64,000 nt of DNA from Varroa destructor (lineage: Eukaryota > Arthropoda > Arachnida > Mesostigmata > Varroidae), in assembly GCF_002443255.2 (NCBI RefSeq), contig NW_019211454.1:9694248-9758247 (forward strand), given 5' to 3'. Both the position numbers and the translations under genes were made by a program. Of this stretch, positions 15,188 to 28,606 are shown one piece after another (position 1 is the first letter of the stretch; each line of letters opens with the position of its first letter). The notes below the pieces were generated by a model. That model was not told the origin of the DNA and did not search any database. It saw only the letters and a list, made by a program, of their open reading frames with translations.

Positions 15188-16300
15188 AGCGACATCGCAG
15201 AAGCATCAGAGGGCAACGATATCGACACGAAGATGATAACAGACTGCTGCTTGCTATACATGTGGTCTTGTAGATAGGGACCTTCAGTCAGTTGCCCTTG
15301 CAATGTTGAGCAGACAACAACATCTGATTCGGTCCGTCGTGGCTTGCAGGTACTCATTTTCAATTGATAGTTGTCACGTATATATATAGGGCGATTGTTT
15401 GATTCAAGGTACCAGCAATTCTTTCTGCAGCGTCTGTATAATTCGTTGAATGTGAGCTCAAATAATGGCCATGTGAACTAAACTGACTGTACTTCAGGCT
15501 TAGATCAGGCTCACAGTGTAGATACAGTTAGGACGTATAACAGGACCTATTTATTATATATATGTGTATGGAGTTTTTTCGCGATCTATTTCCGGGGTCG
15601 CGAGCTCCGTCGTAGAGCGTTTTTGTTGTAATATGTCCTGCCGTTTCAGATCATTTTCAGACCAATCCTCTTTCAGTAAATACAGCAAAACTCATAGAAC
15701 GGACAGCTTCAGCTGGCAAATGCAGGAAGCACATTCCTAATGAAACAAAACATCATTTGAATATGTACAACATGTAGACACGAACAAGCAAGCATAATAA
15801 CAGCGCTATGAGCGATGCATCCGCTAGCACTCAAGTCCGCCATAATAACGCCGTAGAGTAGCAGCCACTGTATAAATAACATCCAGAGTAATAATAACAC
15901 GAATACTGATAATAGTAACGAACGTGTGTAACAAATAAGCTGTTCTAAACATGTGTCGCGCAGGTCGCGAAGTGCAGGACTATGGTCATGCAGGAAAGCT
16001 GAGAGATCCGCGATTACCGCCGAGGCCACCCATTAGAAAAGTCTCCAAGCACAAACCTTTTTCCTCTTTAACGCTGACATCCCGTCTCCCATTGTGATTA
16101 TTATTATTCCCTTATCGAGCCATCCATTTGATACGTTTGCAGATACTGTCCTATTATCATCGTCACTTTGATAACCCCCCAAGGGTATCAACGTTGTTTA
16201 TTCTGTGTCTTCTCTAAAGTACTAATATTGGTAATATCTCAGTTGTTACTGTGGTGATTGTTTGTATGCTATGGCATGTTGTTCCGCGATGCGATGCCGT

Positions 16301-19300
16301 TCAATGCGGATCGTTTTTAGCTATCAGTCGAGTGGGAGTGGCCTTTAAAGACCCCACAAACCCGTTTTGCTTTAGCCCCTCTGGTGACCGTTAGTGAATC
16401 CGCCCTCACCAGCACAAACGTAGACTGAAATCTTCCTTTCTTATATATATATGTATATCATAATAAATACGACTAATATCTGTACGCATATATATACTTG
16501 CATGACAAATGAAATATCGGCACGCATATGGGTGGTCTGGGCGACATAACAAGGCACGTTGAACGATATTCTAACAAGCGCAGCCCGTTCGTGCTGTTCA
16601 TGCTCATTTATTGCTGGAAACATTATTGTCGCATATTAATGCTGTTGTCCTGAGAGTAAATGCGTCGGTCGCAATTATCGTCGCAGTAGTTCCTGCACTT
16701 ACGTGCACTGTGCAATACGATTAAGTACGTCTAACGCCATTGGTAACGGCCCTATGAGGCAACGAGCGAGGCGTAATCTCTACCGGTTACAGATGCCTGG
16801 TCATATACTTATTCCTCCCATATCCAAGTAGTGTCGCTGTTTCAAAATTAATGCAAATTACAACATTAATAGTAATACTACTATTACACGCCGATACCAA
16901 TATTTCGGAATTGTTTGGTCTCGGATTCGTACAATGGGTAAGTAAATGGTCGTTAATGTTAATTGCACTGAAACACCTTGTGGAGATACTTATTGGCCGC
17001 GCGTGGACGGACACAGCCAAAAGAAGGTACTTAGCTGCCTATTTTAGTATCGAGTCGGGAGGTTTGTTTTATGCTTTTATCATTGCATTGCATGCTAAAA
17101 TCTGCCCATTAATCTGCATCTTCTGTGGCTGTTGGACTAACTTTGGATCCATGAGATCCAAACTCATTGATGATCTTTGACGTGCAACGCACACTGGGGA
17201 AGACCTCCTGGAGTTGGAAAACGCGTTCGATAATGCTTAGCGAGGTCATTAAAAAGAAAAGCGAAAATACAATACAGGTACCCAGAAATCATTTCGTTTT
17301 CATCTTTAAATTTGTATCTTCTGTTATAAAAATATATTATTCGCAAATTGCAAAACGAAAATCATTATTAACTCACTAAAAAACAGTAACTAAGTAAAAA
17401 CGTTGACAAACAGGGTCCTTTCATTAAACTTACTCTACATAGGTATGATCTGGCCGCCGCACGTGGCTTGCTAACGGTATCTATTAATTTAACAGGGATC
17501 CCATTTCGATTTAGATGCGTCTGCTATCTTCGCCTACGTGCGTTTGTCAGAAACCAGCCCGATCCACTCGGATTATGACCCTGGGGCGTAATTCAGTCGG
17601 ACTTTACAGCGTTCGTCAAAGAAACAAACCCATTAAATAATTCCATGGGCCAACTCAGGAGCAGACGAAAAGTTCCGTCTGCTCATGGCTCGCACCGCAG
17701 CTGTGACACCTCCCCTTCTATTCATATAGCGGACTCGTTATCATTTACTTTGTCATAGAAATATAATGAGGTGTCGTATAACTTCTAAGTAAAATTCATG
17801 CAACGATATTATCATACGCGGCGTTTGCCTGTCATTGTTGCATTTCTATCTAACAGGTAACCCAATAATACGCCTATTACGGATCACTTGCTTCTTCTTA
17901 TACATACATATATCGAATGTAAAGAATACACTATGCACAACTAAATAATAAAGGCAGTGGCCAATAGAGGCCTTGTTTGTACAGATATGAAAAGCGGTAA
18001 ATGAAAAGTCGTCTGGGAAACTGTTATAAGCCGTATGACAGGACACGATCGTCTTTGACCATGCGACTGCTTACCCGTTCGATTTTAAACAGGAACAATC
18101 ACAATGATAAATGTATTTCCGAAAGAAAAAATAAAAAAAATCCGCATTATCACCACGAAGCAACAACATGTGGGAGTTTTTAGTCCGCTGATTCCGTTCG
18201 CGTCCTGTACGCTCGTCGTTGAAGATCGCTGATGACTGGATATCTGTGAAAGGACACGTTTATCTATGTTGCGTGTTCAGATGCTTCCAGGGTATGCGTT
18301 AAAATAAGTGGAAGTGAATGAATACATCTCTAACGACTCAACGCAAAGGCCTTAGTTACCCAGTTACAGATCTCGTCCTGGCCCTGGCTTCACAGATCCA
18401 TCCAAAACAATTCGAATTTTACACCTTCGATTCAAAAAATATTCGTACACAAATAGTGTACAGTATTTTTCAGAACTGATTGATAAGTTGGTTTTTGCCT
18501 TTAGTTCGGCACCACAAGCGTCACTTACGCATCGACTAGGCGCTGATGGCCCAGATGGCAGCAGTAGCTCAAGCACTTACAGACAAAGCCCACGAAAAAC
18601 TATGTTAAACATTTATGAAGCCTCGACTATGCAAATCCCGCTGTCGAAGCCTCAGTTATGCTTTAGGGTAAAAGCATCAAATAAATAAAAGTTGTTATCA
18701 TCTAAATTTCACCAGGCAAAAGATGTAGTTAGTATTTTACATCATTCGCGCATCTTTGGAAACAAAAAAATTCCCTTGACATATAACGGACACGTACAAA
18801 CATTATTATTATTATATTTGTGGATTAGTAAGTGGAAACACACAGTTAGTTCCTTGAGAAGTGCCTGTTGTGTAGTCAGAAAAACGACGATACTAAGTTC
18901 TTAGATATGGTTCGCTGCTGGTACCTCCGTTGCGTTTTTGCTACCCTTTTTTTTAAGAGGCAACTGCTCATCTTGAGCCTCTCCCAAAACACCATTGTCC
19001 TGTCTAGCATCTGTAAAGGAGGAAGCCGCAGTTATATTGGATGAATAATACAACATACATGCACACAATATGTGTGTTCCACAGGGTTAACCGTTACGTC
19101 GCCAAAGCAAACGCCAAACAAAATTTAAAAAGATAAAGACATTGAGGACAAATGCTGTAAGCGACATTTTTTTTGACGACCGATGAAAAACTTTCTTCGG
19201 ATCTCAGTACCTTTAATCGAGCCTTTACGCTGGAAAGCGTTGCCCTTTCGACACATTTTCGGAGTAAACCACCTTACTATCTAATTATAGCTATATGTCT

Positions 19301-22300
19301 TTGAATCGTAGACGTAAAAAGTACGTATCTTCAAGTTCCACCACTCAAACCTACTATAGATGACTAATTAGACTGTATTAATCGTCTCTTTGCCTGACCA
19401 CACCTGTCGTGTAACACATGTCAGGCTCAAACCATCCAATTAAGCATTATTATTAGCCCCGTTACAAGGACCCTAGGGCATAATCGCGTTTGACTTTGGT
19501 GGGAGAACATCACTAGTTGCGAATCGTCAGAAGATACGTAGAAATCGGCCATGTACTAATTGTTCTGCGGCAGCGCTGACACGCGTTCCAACAAAGAACT
19601 CACAAATGTTGCTTTTATTAGTAGTTGAGCGATGTCATCGAAGTTCCAAATTTTATTATTGGCCATTGTTCAAACGATTGTGAAAGTGAAATTAGCTGGC
19701 CACTAGTAACATATACGTGAAATGGTTAGGTACACAAATTTTCAATAAACAAATTAAGCCCAGACAATATGGCTAACCTAAAACGAGTTGCTTATAACCC
19801 AGGCAGGAACGAGATGAGTCAAAATCAGCTTCAATGATTCTGACAGATGTCTTCCTCTAATAGGATTAACTGCGTATGTTAAAGAACAGTCATTGAATTG
19901 AAGAAATTGGATTGAACTTCTGAAGATATGAAGGAGAATTAACGTAAACACAGCAGACCATTCATTATGGTTGCACACAGCAGCAGAACACAATTAGCAC
20001 CGACGTCCCGAGCCGACTATACGAAGCTATTTAATAATGTTCAATTCAACGCTCTCTTATGGAGTTTGCCATCGAGATTTCTTAGAAACAGCGTCTCGTT
20101 TAACGACTGCGTCACCTCCATGCGATAATTTTTTTCCAACAAAAAAATCACCACTTGCTCTCTCTGTGCTAGAGGATTTATCATTAGCGTTAGTTTACGT
20201 CTCCCATTACCCTGCTCGATCGAGATGCTCGAGTTGGCCGGGTTGACTACTTTAGCAGAACAGAAGTTAGCAAGCTTAGTAAACAAGCCAAGTGGCGATT
20301 CCAACGGCAGTTGCGTGCAATGTGCTTTAGTCCATACAAGCTCAACGACGAATCAACACCCCTTTGCTATGGACCTCTCCTGTTCACCCCCCAGCGAAGA
20401 TTTCGAGACACGTTCCAGACGTTCAAATTGTACGGCGGAGTAGTTTATGAGTGCAAAGCTAATGAACATCGAGAAAGGTAACTCTGCCAGGATTATGCCA
20501 GGCGATTCAACGGGTGTAACGGACATCTCCTGATGACTTACTTAATATACCTCACTATTATACTATATTACATATGCTTTATAGACGATGCTAATGTCTA
20601 TAAAATGTTTTAACTTCACCATCACCACCGTTCTTACTACTACTACTACTTCAGCACTCCGCCAGTGTTAGCCTGCATGTTTTCGCACAAGCCTGTGCTT
20701 TGTTATTGCTAGTGTCTTGTAGCTACCATTTTTAACGTTACAGTTTCTGCTGTAACACAGATTCTACTGCCCTGCTAAACCTCTTGTAGGTGTTCCTGAT
20801 GTCGTTTTTAACGCTCGCTGAATTTTGTCCGTTCGTTTTCTTTAGTTAGCCATTATTGGTTGGTGCCACAGTCGAATCACAGGTACCCTTTTAGTCGTCA
20901 TTTTTTGTCGGGGTTGCTCAGCTCCTTCTTTTTGGATACGGAGCGTCGCTGGAGCGCGAAAATCCCGCGTGGCGCTAAGGGTCGTTGCGCGAAACATGTA
21001 GCAGTACATGCGCGCGCGCGCAAAAATCAAACAGTCGAAAGCAATAACAAGCACAGCAAGGTGGCGAAACGATTAGCAAGCGAAAATTTCATTAATTTGT
21101 TTAACTGAACGTGATCTGATGTTGTGATGCTTACTAAGGCAGTAAAAGGTAGATAGTGAAAGTTAGATAGATAGCACTTGGGCATCAGCATACGAAAAAA
21201 TTGAGAAGGCAATTAATAAACAGAAATTTCTACTATTTATGCATCAACTCAACAATTCGGTGCAAAATCTAAGCGTGACTTTCTAAAAACAAGAACGCAC
21301 CACAGACATATACGAATTAAAAGCAACGAATTATAGACGTTATCCATTCGGAACAATTTCATTTATAGTATCTGAGCCAGCCAAAAGTTGAACTTAGACT
21401 TTACGTAGCTACTTGAATTTTGCAGAAGATTCCACTCATTCGTCGATAATCGGTGCTTATTTGGTTTGTATCATTAAAGCAAGTATTTAATGGTCTTAAG
21501 TTTTTTTTTTCTTCTTTTTTTTTTGCAATATACATTGTGCTTCGGGTGAAAATGCTTACAGGCTAACTAATAACTAGTAAAGCAATTACTCGTTTTCGAT
21601 ACCTGCAGAAATGTATTCACTTTATTTATTGAACACAAATCGAGTTAGTGTCAGTTTCCCACGTTAAATTTCCCAGACACGTTTGGTCCTGGGCATGCTA
21701 AACGCAACACAGTCATTTTTATCATAGTGATGCGATCTCGAAGGATATTGTACGCATCCTATAATAATGAACGAAAAGATTGTTTCGTATTACTTAATAG
21801 AGAAAATCACTCGTCATTTATCGACTGCATGATTGTGTTACTCAGAGCCAAAACTGGTTTCCGGCCGTCGCTTTTTTACGAAACAGCTTTGTTCTACTTT
21901 ATGAGATATTGCCATTTCAAGATCGCCCAAGTCGATCAGATTCTTGCGTAGACGGTAAGATAAGCGTGTTAGTGTTAGCCTTTGCACGTCATAGTCATTA
22001 CACTTGGACAGGTGTGTTCATACTTTTTTCGAATATTTTTCTTAAGAACGTTATCCGAAGACCGAGCGGGTGATCGGCGCAGATTGGAAACTTTTACATC
22101 AACAAAAAACACTACTGCGTTTTCGTGTTGAGACACATTTACGTGAATTTGTTCGGTCCTCACTAATCAATAATTTGAGTTTTATCGATCGGGCGCTAAC
22201 GAACAGACAGAGTTATCAGGTCTGGTATTTAATGCGAACACTTTTATGGGTAGGCAATTGAAAGTAACTGAAACTTCTCAGCGTTGTAAGTGAAGGTTTG

Positions 22301-23200
22301 TAGTGAGTGAATGCCGCCATTTGCGGTCTTTTTCGTTGTAAAAACCTCCATGGAAACGTTTGTTGCTCGCATAATGTTCCAATTTAAGTTCTTTTTAACG
22401 GTCATATGTACAATCAATTATAGCCATAATTATTGTAGCGCAGACCAGTCATCTCTATAAACTATTCTATTTGCATTAAAACTACTGCCTCGATGTTCAA
22501 ATGTCAGAAAATACAATTGTATTCTAACAGATAGAAAAGGCCATCTCGTATTTTGGTCTTGCGGAAACCATTGGAGACATTTGATATTATCTGTCTCGCT
22601 GCGTATGTCGTCAAAAAATATCGAAATAAACTTTTTCCTTTAGAAGTCTATACTTGATATAAACGCTAGCACACTGACAGACTTCAATACAGTAGCAAGC
22701 TCAAATCGCTAATTAGAAAATTCAGCTATTTATTTATGAAGTTATTAAACAAAGGATAATTTCTACTTATCAATTCTGAAACTTGCCGCCGAATAATTTT
22801 ACCAAGAGTAATACTAGTGAAGCCTTGTTTTCGATTTAGTTCATAATAAGCCACCGCTGAGCAACACAACAAAAAATAGCTAATTTATACCTATCTTTTC
22901 AGTATATCCATGACGTGAATCTGTAGACTAAAACTCATTTAATCATCTATAATATAATGAGTCAACAGCTTCTAACGGCACTGCTCAATAATGCGATCGC
23001 CTTACTCCCGCTCAAATCGCTCAGATCTATTCTTCGAGCTTCTATTAATTTTTCTTATTCTTTTATATGCTGTATTTGACCAAAGTGTCCCAAAAACACG
23101 ACATGACCAGGCACGTATCAATCGAAAGCCTTACACATGCCTTTAAATTGTGCTGCTCGTGAATCCGATTAACTTTCCTCCACACCCCGAGGATCCGGAA
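16301..23200. other. Non-coding, mostly AT-rich stretch
   Basis: No recognisable gene was found. Frames are at most about 110 codons (for example 16851-17180, plus), hydrophobic and unrecognised. Small TAC and TA repeats occur (about 20636-20650, 16442-16452). Nothing else stands out. Confidence 0.6.
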
Positions 23201-25284
23201 CTGCTTTCCATTACAGTCGACACCGCCGAAAAAAGACCTACGCAGGCCCCCCACACTTATATACTGACACAAACACGGACATACATGCGCATATCATCGC
23301 CGAAAACAAGGAGCTGCCGAAGCAGCTGAACGCAAAGAGATGTCCTGGGATTTTTATGAACAACAGTTACAACAAGGGCTTCAATTGCAACAGCAATGCC
23401 AGTAATCAATGGCTAGGTCGAAATTTCGAGCAGCGACAATGGATGGCAAAGCGGCGACGCATTAGCGTAAGGGACCAACGTCTAATGCCGCTGCCGTCAG
23501 GACGAGGGTCATGGGGATACGGAGCCCTTCCGACACCACCATCACACATTAGAGTCACACGGGCGTCACACGAATGCCAGATCGACACATCGTCGTAGCC
23601 AGCGACTAACGGGACCGCGGTTATTGCGATTAGGGTTGCAAAGTGCCACTGATCTTCTTCATCGCATTCATCCGCGTCCGCGACCGGGAGACCCAAGCGC
23701 TCGCGCTGCGGCTGTTGTCGATACCGTGAAAGTTTGATGGCTTAGATTTGAGACCAAACTGTGATTCAATGGGGCCGCCGCGGCCAGTTGCTAGCGACTG
23801 GGTTTTAGCCTCACTTTAATCAAGAGATTAATAAAAACGGTCGAATCGAGACGTAAGCGACGAATTGCAGCAGGTATTATGGCAGCGGACGGTGATAACT
23901 ACCGATAAAGGGAAAAAACAAGAAAAACTACTGCGGTCACGACGACTACAACAATGACGATAACAACGACGTAGATGAAGGTATATACGATCCCAATGGA
24001 AGCTACGCAGACAGCCATGGATGGTTCAAAAGGAAAATCAAAGATCAATAAACGACGGCTCTAAATCTACGACGACAGCAGCATCATCATCCGCAACAGC
24101 GGCCTCAAGCGGCCTGACTGGCCCGTTTGCTGGCAGACAAGCTAAAGAAAGCAATGGCAACATCTGCAGCGTGAACTAAAGCAACAAAACGACATATAAA
24201 TGTCCCAGAGCTATGATTCGAACGCTGCTATTCGATGTCGAGCATTCAGCTCCACTATGGCAACGGGGACAGATCGACTTGCTCAATGTCGCAGAGAGTC
24301 ACGTTGTTGCTTGTGCTTCAATAACAACTGTGGAGGTAGAAGTTGCCGTGCGGCAGCAGTCGATGTGTATGCCAACGAAACAGGAGTAAGATACAAAGAT
24401 TGCGATGTCCCTTTTCGGGGGTCTATTATAGGGCACCCGGTGGCCTTACGCTCTACTGGAAAGGCTAGCAGAAAAACATACGGCTTGTTGTTATAGTAGT
24501 TCTTGTTGGGGATGTTGTCGTCTGTGCTGACTCGACAGTCAGCGACGGGTAGTTTTTATTAGATTACGTGCACCATGTGGGTTCTAGACTTCCGTCCCAT
24601 ATAGGCTTATTCTTAGTTGAGCATTACATATTCAGCTAAATCAAGTGCTGTCCATAACGGAGAGATAGGTTCAGGCAGAGAGTGAGCAATATGACAAATA
24701 AAAGGTATTCGATATGATCATGTTTAGGCCTCACGTTTTAAGGTGCTGGTCAGATCGATACGTTTTATATCAATTACTAAAGTTGTTACACATTTTTTCA
24801 GAAGGCTGGCCTCCAGCACAGAATGAAATCTGTCTACGTTTCTTTGCGCGCGTATCCGAACCTAGGCCTCCAAATCTTCCTTGGTTTAGCACGCGGCAAA
24901 CACGTTACTCACCGCGCTGTCATGGAAAAAGTTTAAATGAACAGGGACGAGCACCTAGCCTACCGCTGGGGATAGAGTATATATATGTATGTTCGTACCG
25001 AGGGCGGAATCCAAAAGAAGAGCGACGGTTGACAATGACAAGCAGTAAAAGTGAACTTTCTTGTCTGCGATAACCTTCAGGCAATAATAGTTTACACTGC
25101 TGACTTTTTGCCCCTGATCATAGATTTTATGTTTGAGTTCGTCATTTTTGGAACATGCATATGCTAGCGCGAACGCTCTCAGCTTTTTAGTCAGACCGTG
25201 TGAGTAGGCTTATTTTTGGAAAAAATATGACATCTAGACTGATCTTTTCATCATTAAATTATCAATAAGTCAAAAAGTCAAATA
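23201..25284. other. Non-coding stretch, triplet-rich in its first half
   Basis: From about 23300 to 24600 the sequence again carries many CGA, CAA and CAG triplets; it then turns AT-rich. Frames up to 119 codons (24714-25073, plus) match no family I recognise. Confidence 0.55.
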
Positions 25285-25839
25285 TTGTGTCACGACACTA
25301 CCAAGTTCTTCCCAAGCGTTTTCGAAAAGCGTAATCTTAGATTCTCGTTATGGTTCACAAGCTATCGTTGTGGCTATAACAGAGCGTCAATGATATGCAC
25401 AAATGGAATCACAGTATTTATTTGCCGCGAAGACTTCGAGTGTTTGGCATGCTCCACTTATGAACTGATCCTTGAAAATGTGCCCCTTCTACTAGAAAAA
25501 TTACTACGTTGGTTTTTGTTACGCGGGGTATCTGTTAATCTGTTTACAATGGACACGCGTTTGTTCTGTGTTTTTTTTTTTGTTTCGTTGATCCGGGCTA
25601 AGTACCTTGAACTTGCAACATCAGGCGGGGCAGGCAAATACACGCAACACTCACCTGTAATAAGATCGTATACACAACTGTTAGCACTAAACGTGACCAT
25701 TACTTTCGGGCTGAAGATGACTCTGTCTAGATTCGATCACCTCTTATACGATTACGCGATAAGCTACTCTTACAACTGGTCTAATATATGGATAATCTTA
25801 TCCGGAAGTTTCCAAAAAAGTGTGTACACAGTGAATTAA
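25285..25839 (+). CDS. Unassigned 184-codon open frame
   Basis: This frame opens at an ATG and runs 184 codons to TAA without low-complexity sequence. It is longer than most frames in the window outside the histones and would be moderately unusual by chance in DNA of this composition. The product would be rich in Leu, Phe, Tyr and Ser, with hydrophobic stretches around residues 40-50, 65-85 and 93-105 and a C-terminal segment with Tyr/Trp/Ile. I see no domain or motif I can name. It could be an exon of an unidentified membrane protein, a decayed gene or chance. No neighbouring exon with matching splice sites was identified, so coding status is doubtful. Confidence 0.15.
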   Translation: MCHDTTKFFPSVFEKRNLRFSLWFTSYRCGYNRASMICTNGITVFICREDFECLACSTYELILENVPLLLEKLLRWFLLRGVSVNLFTMDTRLFCVFFFVSLIRAKYLELATSGGAGKYTQHSPVIRSYTQLLALNVTITFGLKMTLSRFDHLLYDYAISYSYNWSNIWIILSGSFQKSVYTVN

Positions 25840-27730
25840 ACGATTGTAACATCAGTTTTCATTGATATAAGTTAACATTCGAATCCGAAAAGAAAAATCT
25901 ATGAAAAATGCACAACTTCTCCTCCTATCGCTCCAGACGATAAAAATCAATACGCTGCTGATAGCGCCAGCCTACTAATTGACAAACCTTAACAAATATT
26001 TCCCTTGGTGTTGTGGTGCACCTTTGCTTAATGGTGGCTTCTAAATTGTCTAGTGTCGATGGCTTTCTGACATAGATTATTGTTAAAATATCTATAAAAT
26101 AATAATAAGCCTATTAACGTCAAACGAGCAGGATGTTTTACGGGACCTCTTCATCCAAACATCTGTTTGAAAAATTCTCATCAAGATATACTTTCACATA
26201 ACATGCAAATACTACCATCTAGTTAATAATAGGATCTCTCACCCTTATCGAAATTCTCTCCAATATATAATAGGACAGATTTTTGCATTCAATTCAACTT
26301 ATTGGCTTTAGTCAAAAAATAACGATCCATACTTAAAATCTTGCTCCACTTCACAGTGACCACAAGTTTACACAATATTCCTGCGTAGCAGATGAACTTA
26401 TAGTTGCCCAGTAAGTTCAATCATGCTGATTAATTGTGACATTGAATTTTGAATATGTCTCTATCATTTCAAACAATTTTTCCTGAAAACTGGATTTTTC
26501 ACAAAATAGTTCTCTTCAATCCGGATTACCTTCATTTATGTTATGTGGCATTGTCGAAGTGAAACTGTTTCGTTTCTAATATATGAACATGCGATCAACA
26601 TTTGATTTATTGTTGCCAAACTCACAACTGTCCTTCAGATCCTTGAGATACTTCGTGTCCAGTGTTTTTCTGGAAGAAAGTCGTTGATGTTTTTTACCTT
26701 ACGAAACGTTGTCCGTAAACATCCTAAATAATTCCACCCATTTATTTTGTATCCGATTAGTTGTAGATCGCGCAGGTTGATCTAGTTCCAATGGCATTTT
26801 AAGATACATTTTCTTTATTTGAATGTCAATTTCTTAATTAATTACATTCTAAAAAGAACGAACGATCACAGCCGTGTATTTATATAATAAAGGTTAAGCA
26901 GAATCTAACTATATATAATATAGATATAACTAATCCAATATGTATAGTCTAAATCGAACGCAGTCTCCAAGATCGAGCTAGAGATCACGATAGTCTCATA
27001 TAACATTTGATAAAACAGAAATGCAGCCTCAAGCCCTTGCTCTATCGTTCGCTCATTTACGCGTGTTTCGCCGAAATGACATGATCTGTCCTGGATGTTC
27101 CTGATTCGAAGTCGTTTTTTTTTTGTTGAAGATACTTGACGCGCATGCACGGACACGTACACACACCCGCACATGTTGTACAAGTAAATCGGCTGCATCT
27201 TATATACCCAGCAAAAGCTTACTTTTAACGTTCCACTTATCGAATTGATTACAAAGATCGATTTGCACCCCCCAGGGGCTGTTGCTGAAGCATAATGCTA
27301 AGGATCGTCTGGAAAGCCGACGTCGCCGCTCACAATTGAAGATCGTCCGTTCTACATCTCCATATATATTACTGCCATTAAGCTGTGCTTCAGAACTTCT
27401 ACACGTATAACTGTAAGAAAACATCAGTGTTCGAGCGCGCGCGCATTCACATAACTTGGAACTTTATAAGTTCTGCTTGCTGCTACCACTACCGCATCTG
27501 CTGTTGTCATTGCTAGAGCGATTAGGGATTCTAGAGATGTCAAATCAAAAAGTACTAATACATAGAATATGTGCAAGGCGTCATATGGCCAAACGAATAG
27601 AAGACTTGCTGGACGCCCATAGTTACTGCTGTTACCGTTATTGCTAGCCTGGACCTGAAGGCGGCAGAGTTTAGGATACGGCTGGATAACCCGGATGAGC
27701 AGAGGGGAGAACTGGCGGATTCTCCACTGC
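25840..27730. other. Non-coding, AT-rich stretch
   Basis: Strongly AT-rich from 25840 to about 27200, with no gene, tRNA or repeat family recognised. Confidence 0.6.
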
Positions 27731-27758
27731 TTTTTTTTTCTTCTTCTTCTTCTTCTTC
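27731..27758. repeat. Poly-T followed by TTC microsatellite
   Basis: A T run passes into a (TTC)n run. On the minus strand it creates a poly-Glu frame (27555-27785), which is judged spurious. Confidence 0.85.
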
Positions 27759-28584
27759 GTTTAAATCGTGTAGTTTTTCACCCATGGCTGCTCAAAGACC
27801 CATCGTTGGCCGCACGCTGCTTGCAGTCTTGTTGCCTCGATGGCCAACTGAGAATCATCAACGTATTACGTGCGTTTTTAACTTATCTATGCCTCCATGA
27901 GCTCTCATTGCTTTGCCAGGAATGATTTTGCTGTTGTAACAAACGTTGATGCTGCTGGGTAAATAGCAGAGCTATCGACAGCTGGTGAGACTCTCTAAGC
28001 GAAAATGTTACGTTTAGCGCGCATAGAAGCACTCGATCGGCGGTAGGCATCCAGCCCTTTTCGCCAATGGAGTCGTTGCTGTTTGCTAATAAGTCTTTGA
28101 CGTCTACTTGTAAAGGTCTTGCCTACTTCGCAAGCCATTCGTGCCACCAACTTTGGCCGTTCAGCTGAACAATCTACCCAACAGTAGTTGAAGCAGCGCA
28201 AGCAAACGTCAGAAGCCGGTCCTCTATGTCTAGCCAGCGATGGCGCGGCTATGGCCGGCGAGTCCGACTACTGCACGAACTGCCCTGCCATTGCCACTGT
28301 TCTCGTGACGATTCAACCGTCGCTTAAATAAACGCGCTAAGACCGATAAACGGTTCCACCGTAGGCAGACCGAATCGACTGGCGACTAACGGCTGCATGC
28401 TGCCACGCGCGCCAATCGTGCCACACTGCAAAGAAGCTTCGCCTTCATCGCTGAATGCGGTAAAAATTGCGCGCGCATATCTCAAACAATCCGCAATAGC
28501 GTCTATCATTAGAAAAGATTCCAAAGTTACTAAGGCTTTTCGTAGATACGCAAACGATCTTTTTGCGCGTCTCCCACACTTTCC

Positions 28585-28606
28585 ACAACAACAACAACAA
28601 CAACAA
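28585..28606. repeat. CAA microsatellite
   Basis: An uninterrupted (CAA)n run of about seven units. It accounts for the Gln run in one frame and the Leu and Cys runs in opposite-strand frames. Confidence 0.85.

Larger units (their letters stand above)
5941..16300. other. Non-coding, trinucleotide-rich stretch
   Basis: This stretch is richer in GC than its left flank and is full of CAA, CAG, CGA, GTT and GTC triplets in both orientations. Low-complexity frames such as the Asp/Asn-rich one at 10740-11270 (minus) and the Asn/Thr-rich ones near 14440 and 15083 come from these triplets and are not credible proteins. No splice-bounded exon was recognised. Such sequence is common near regulatory regions or untranslated regions of arthropod genes, but nothing here proves that. 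Confidence 0.55.
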
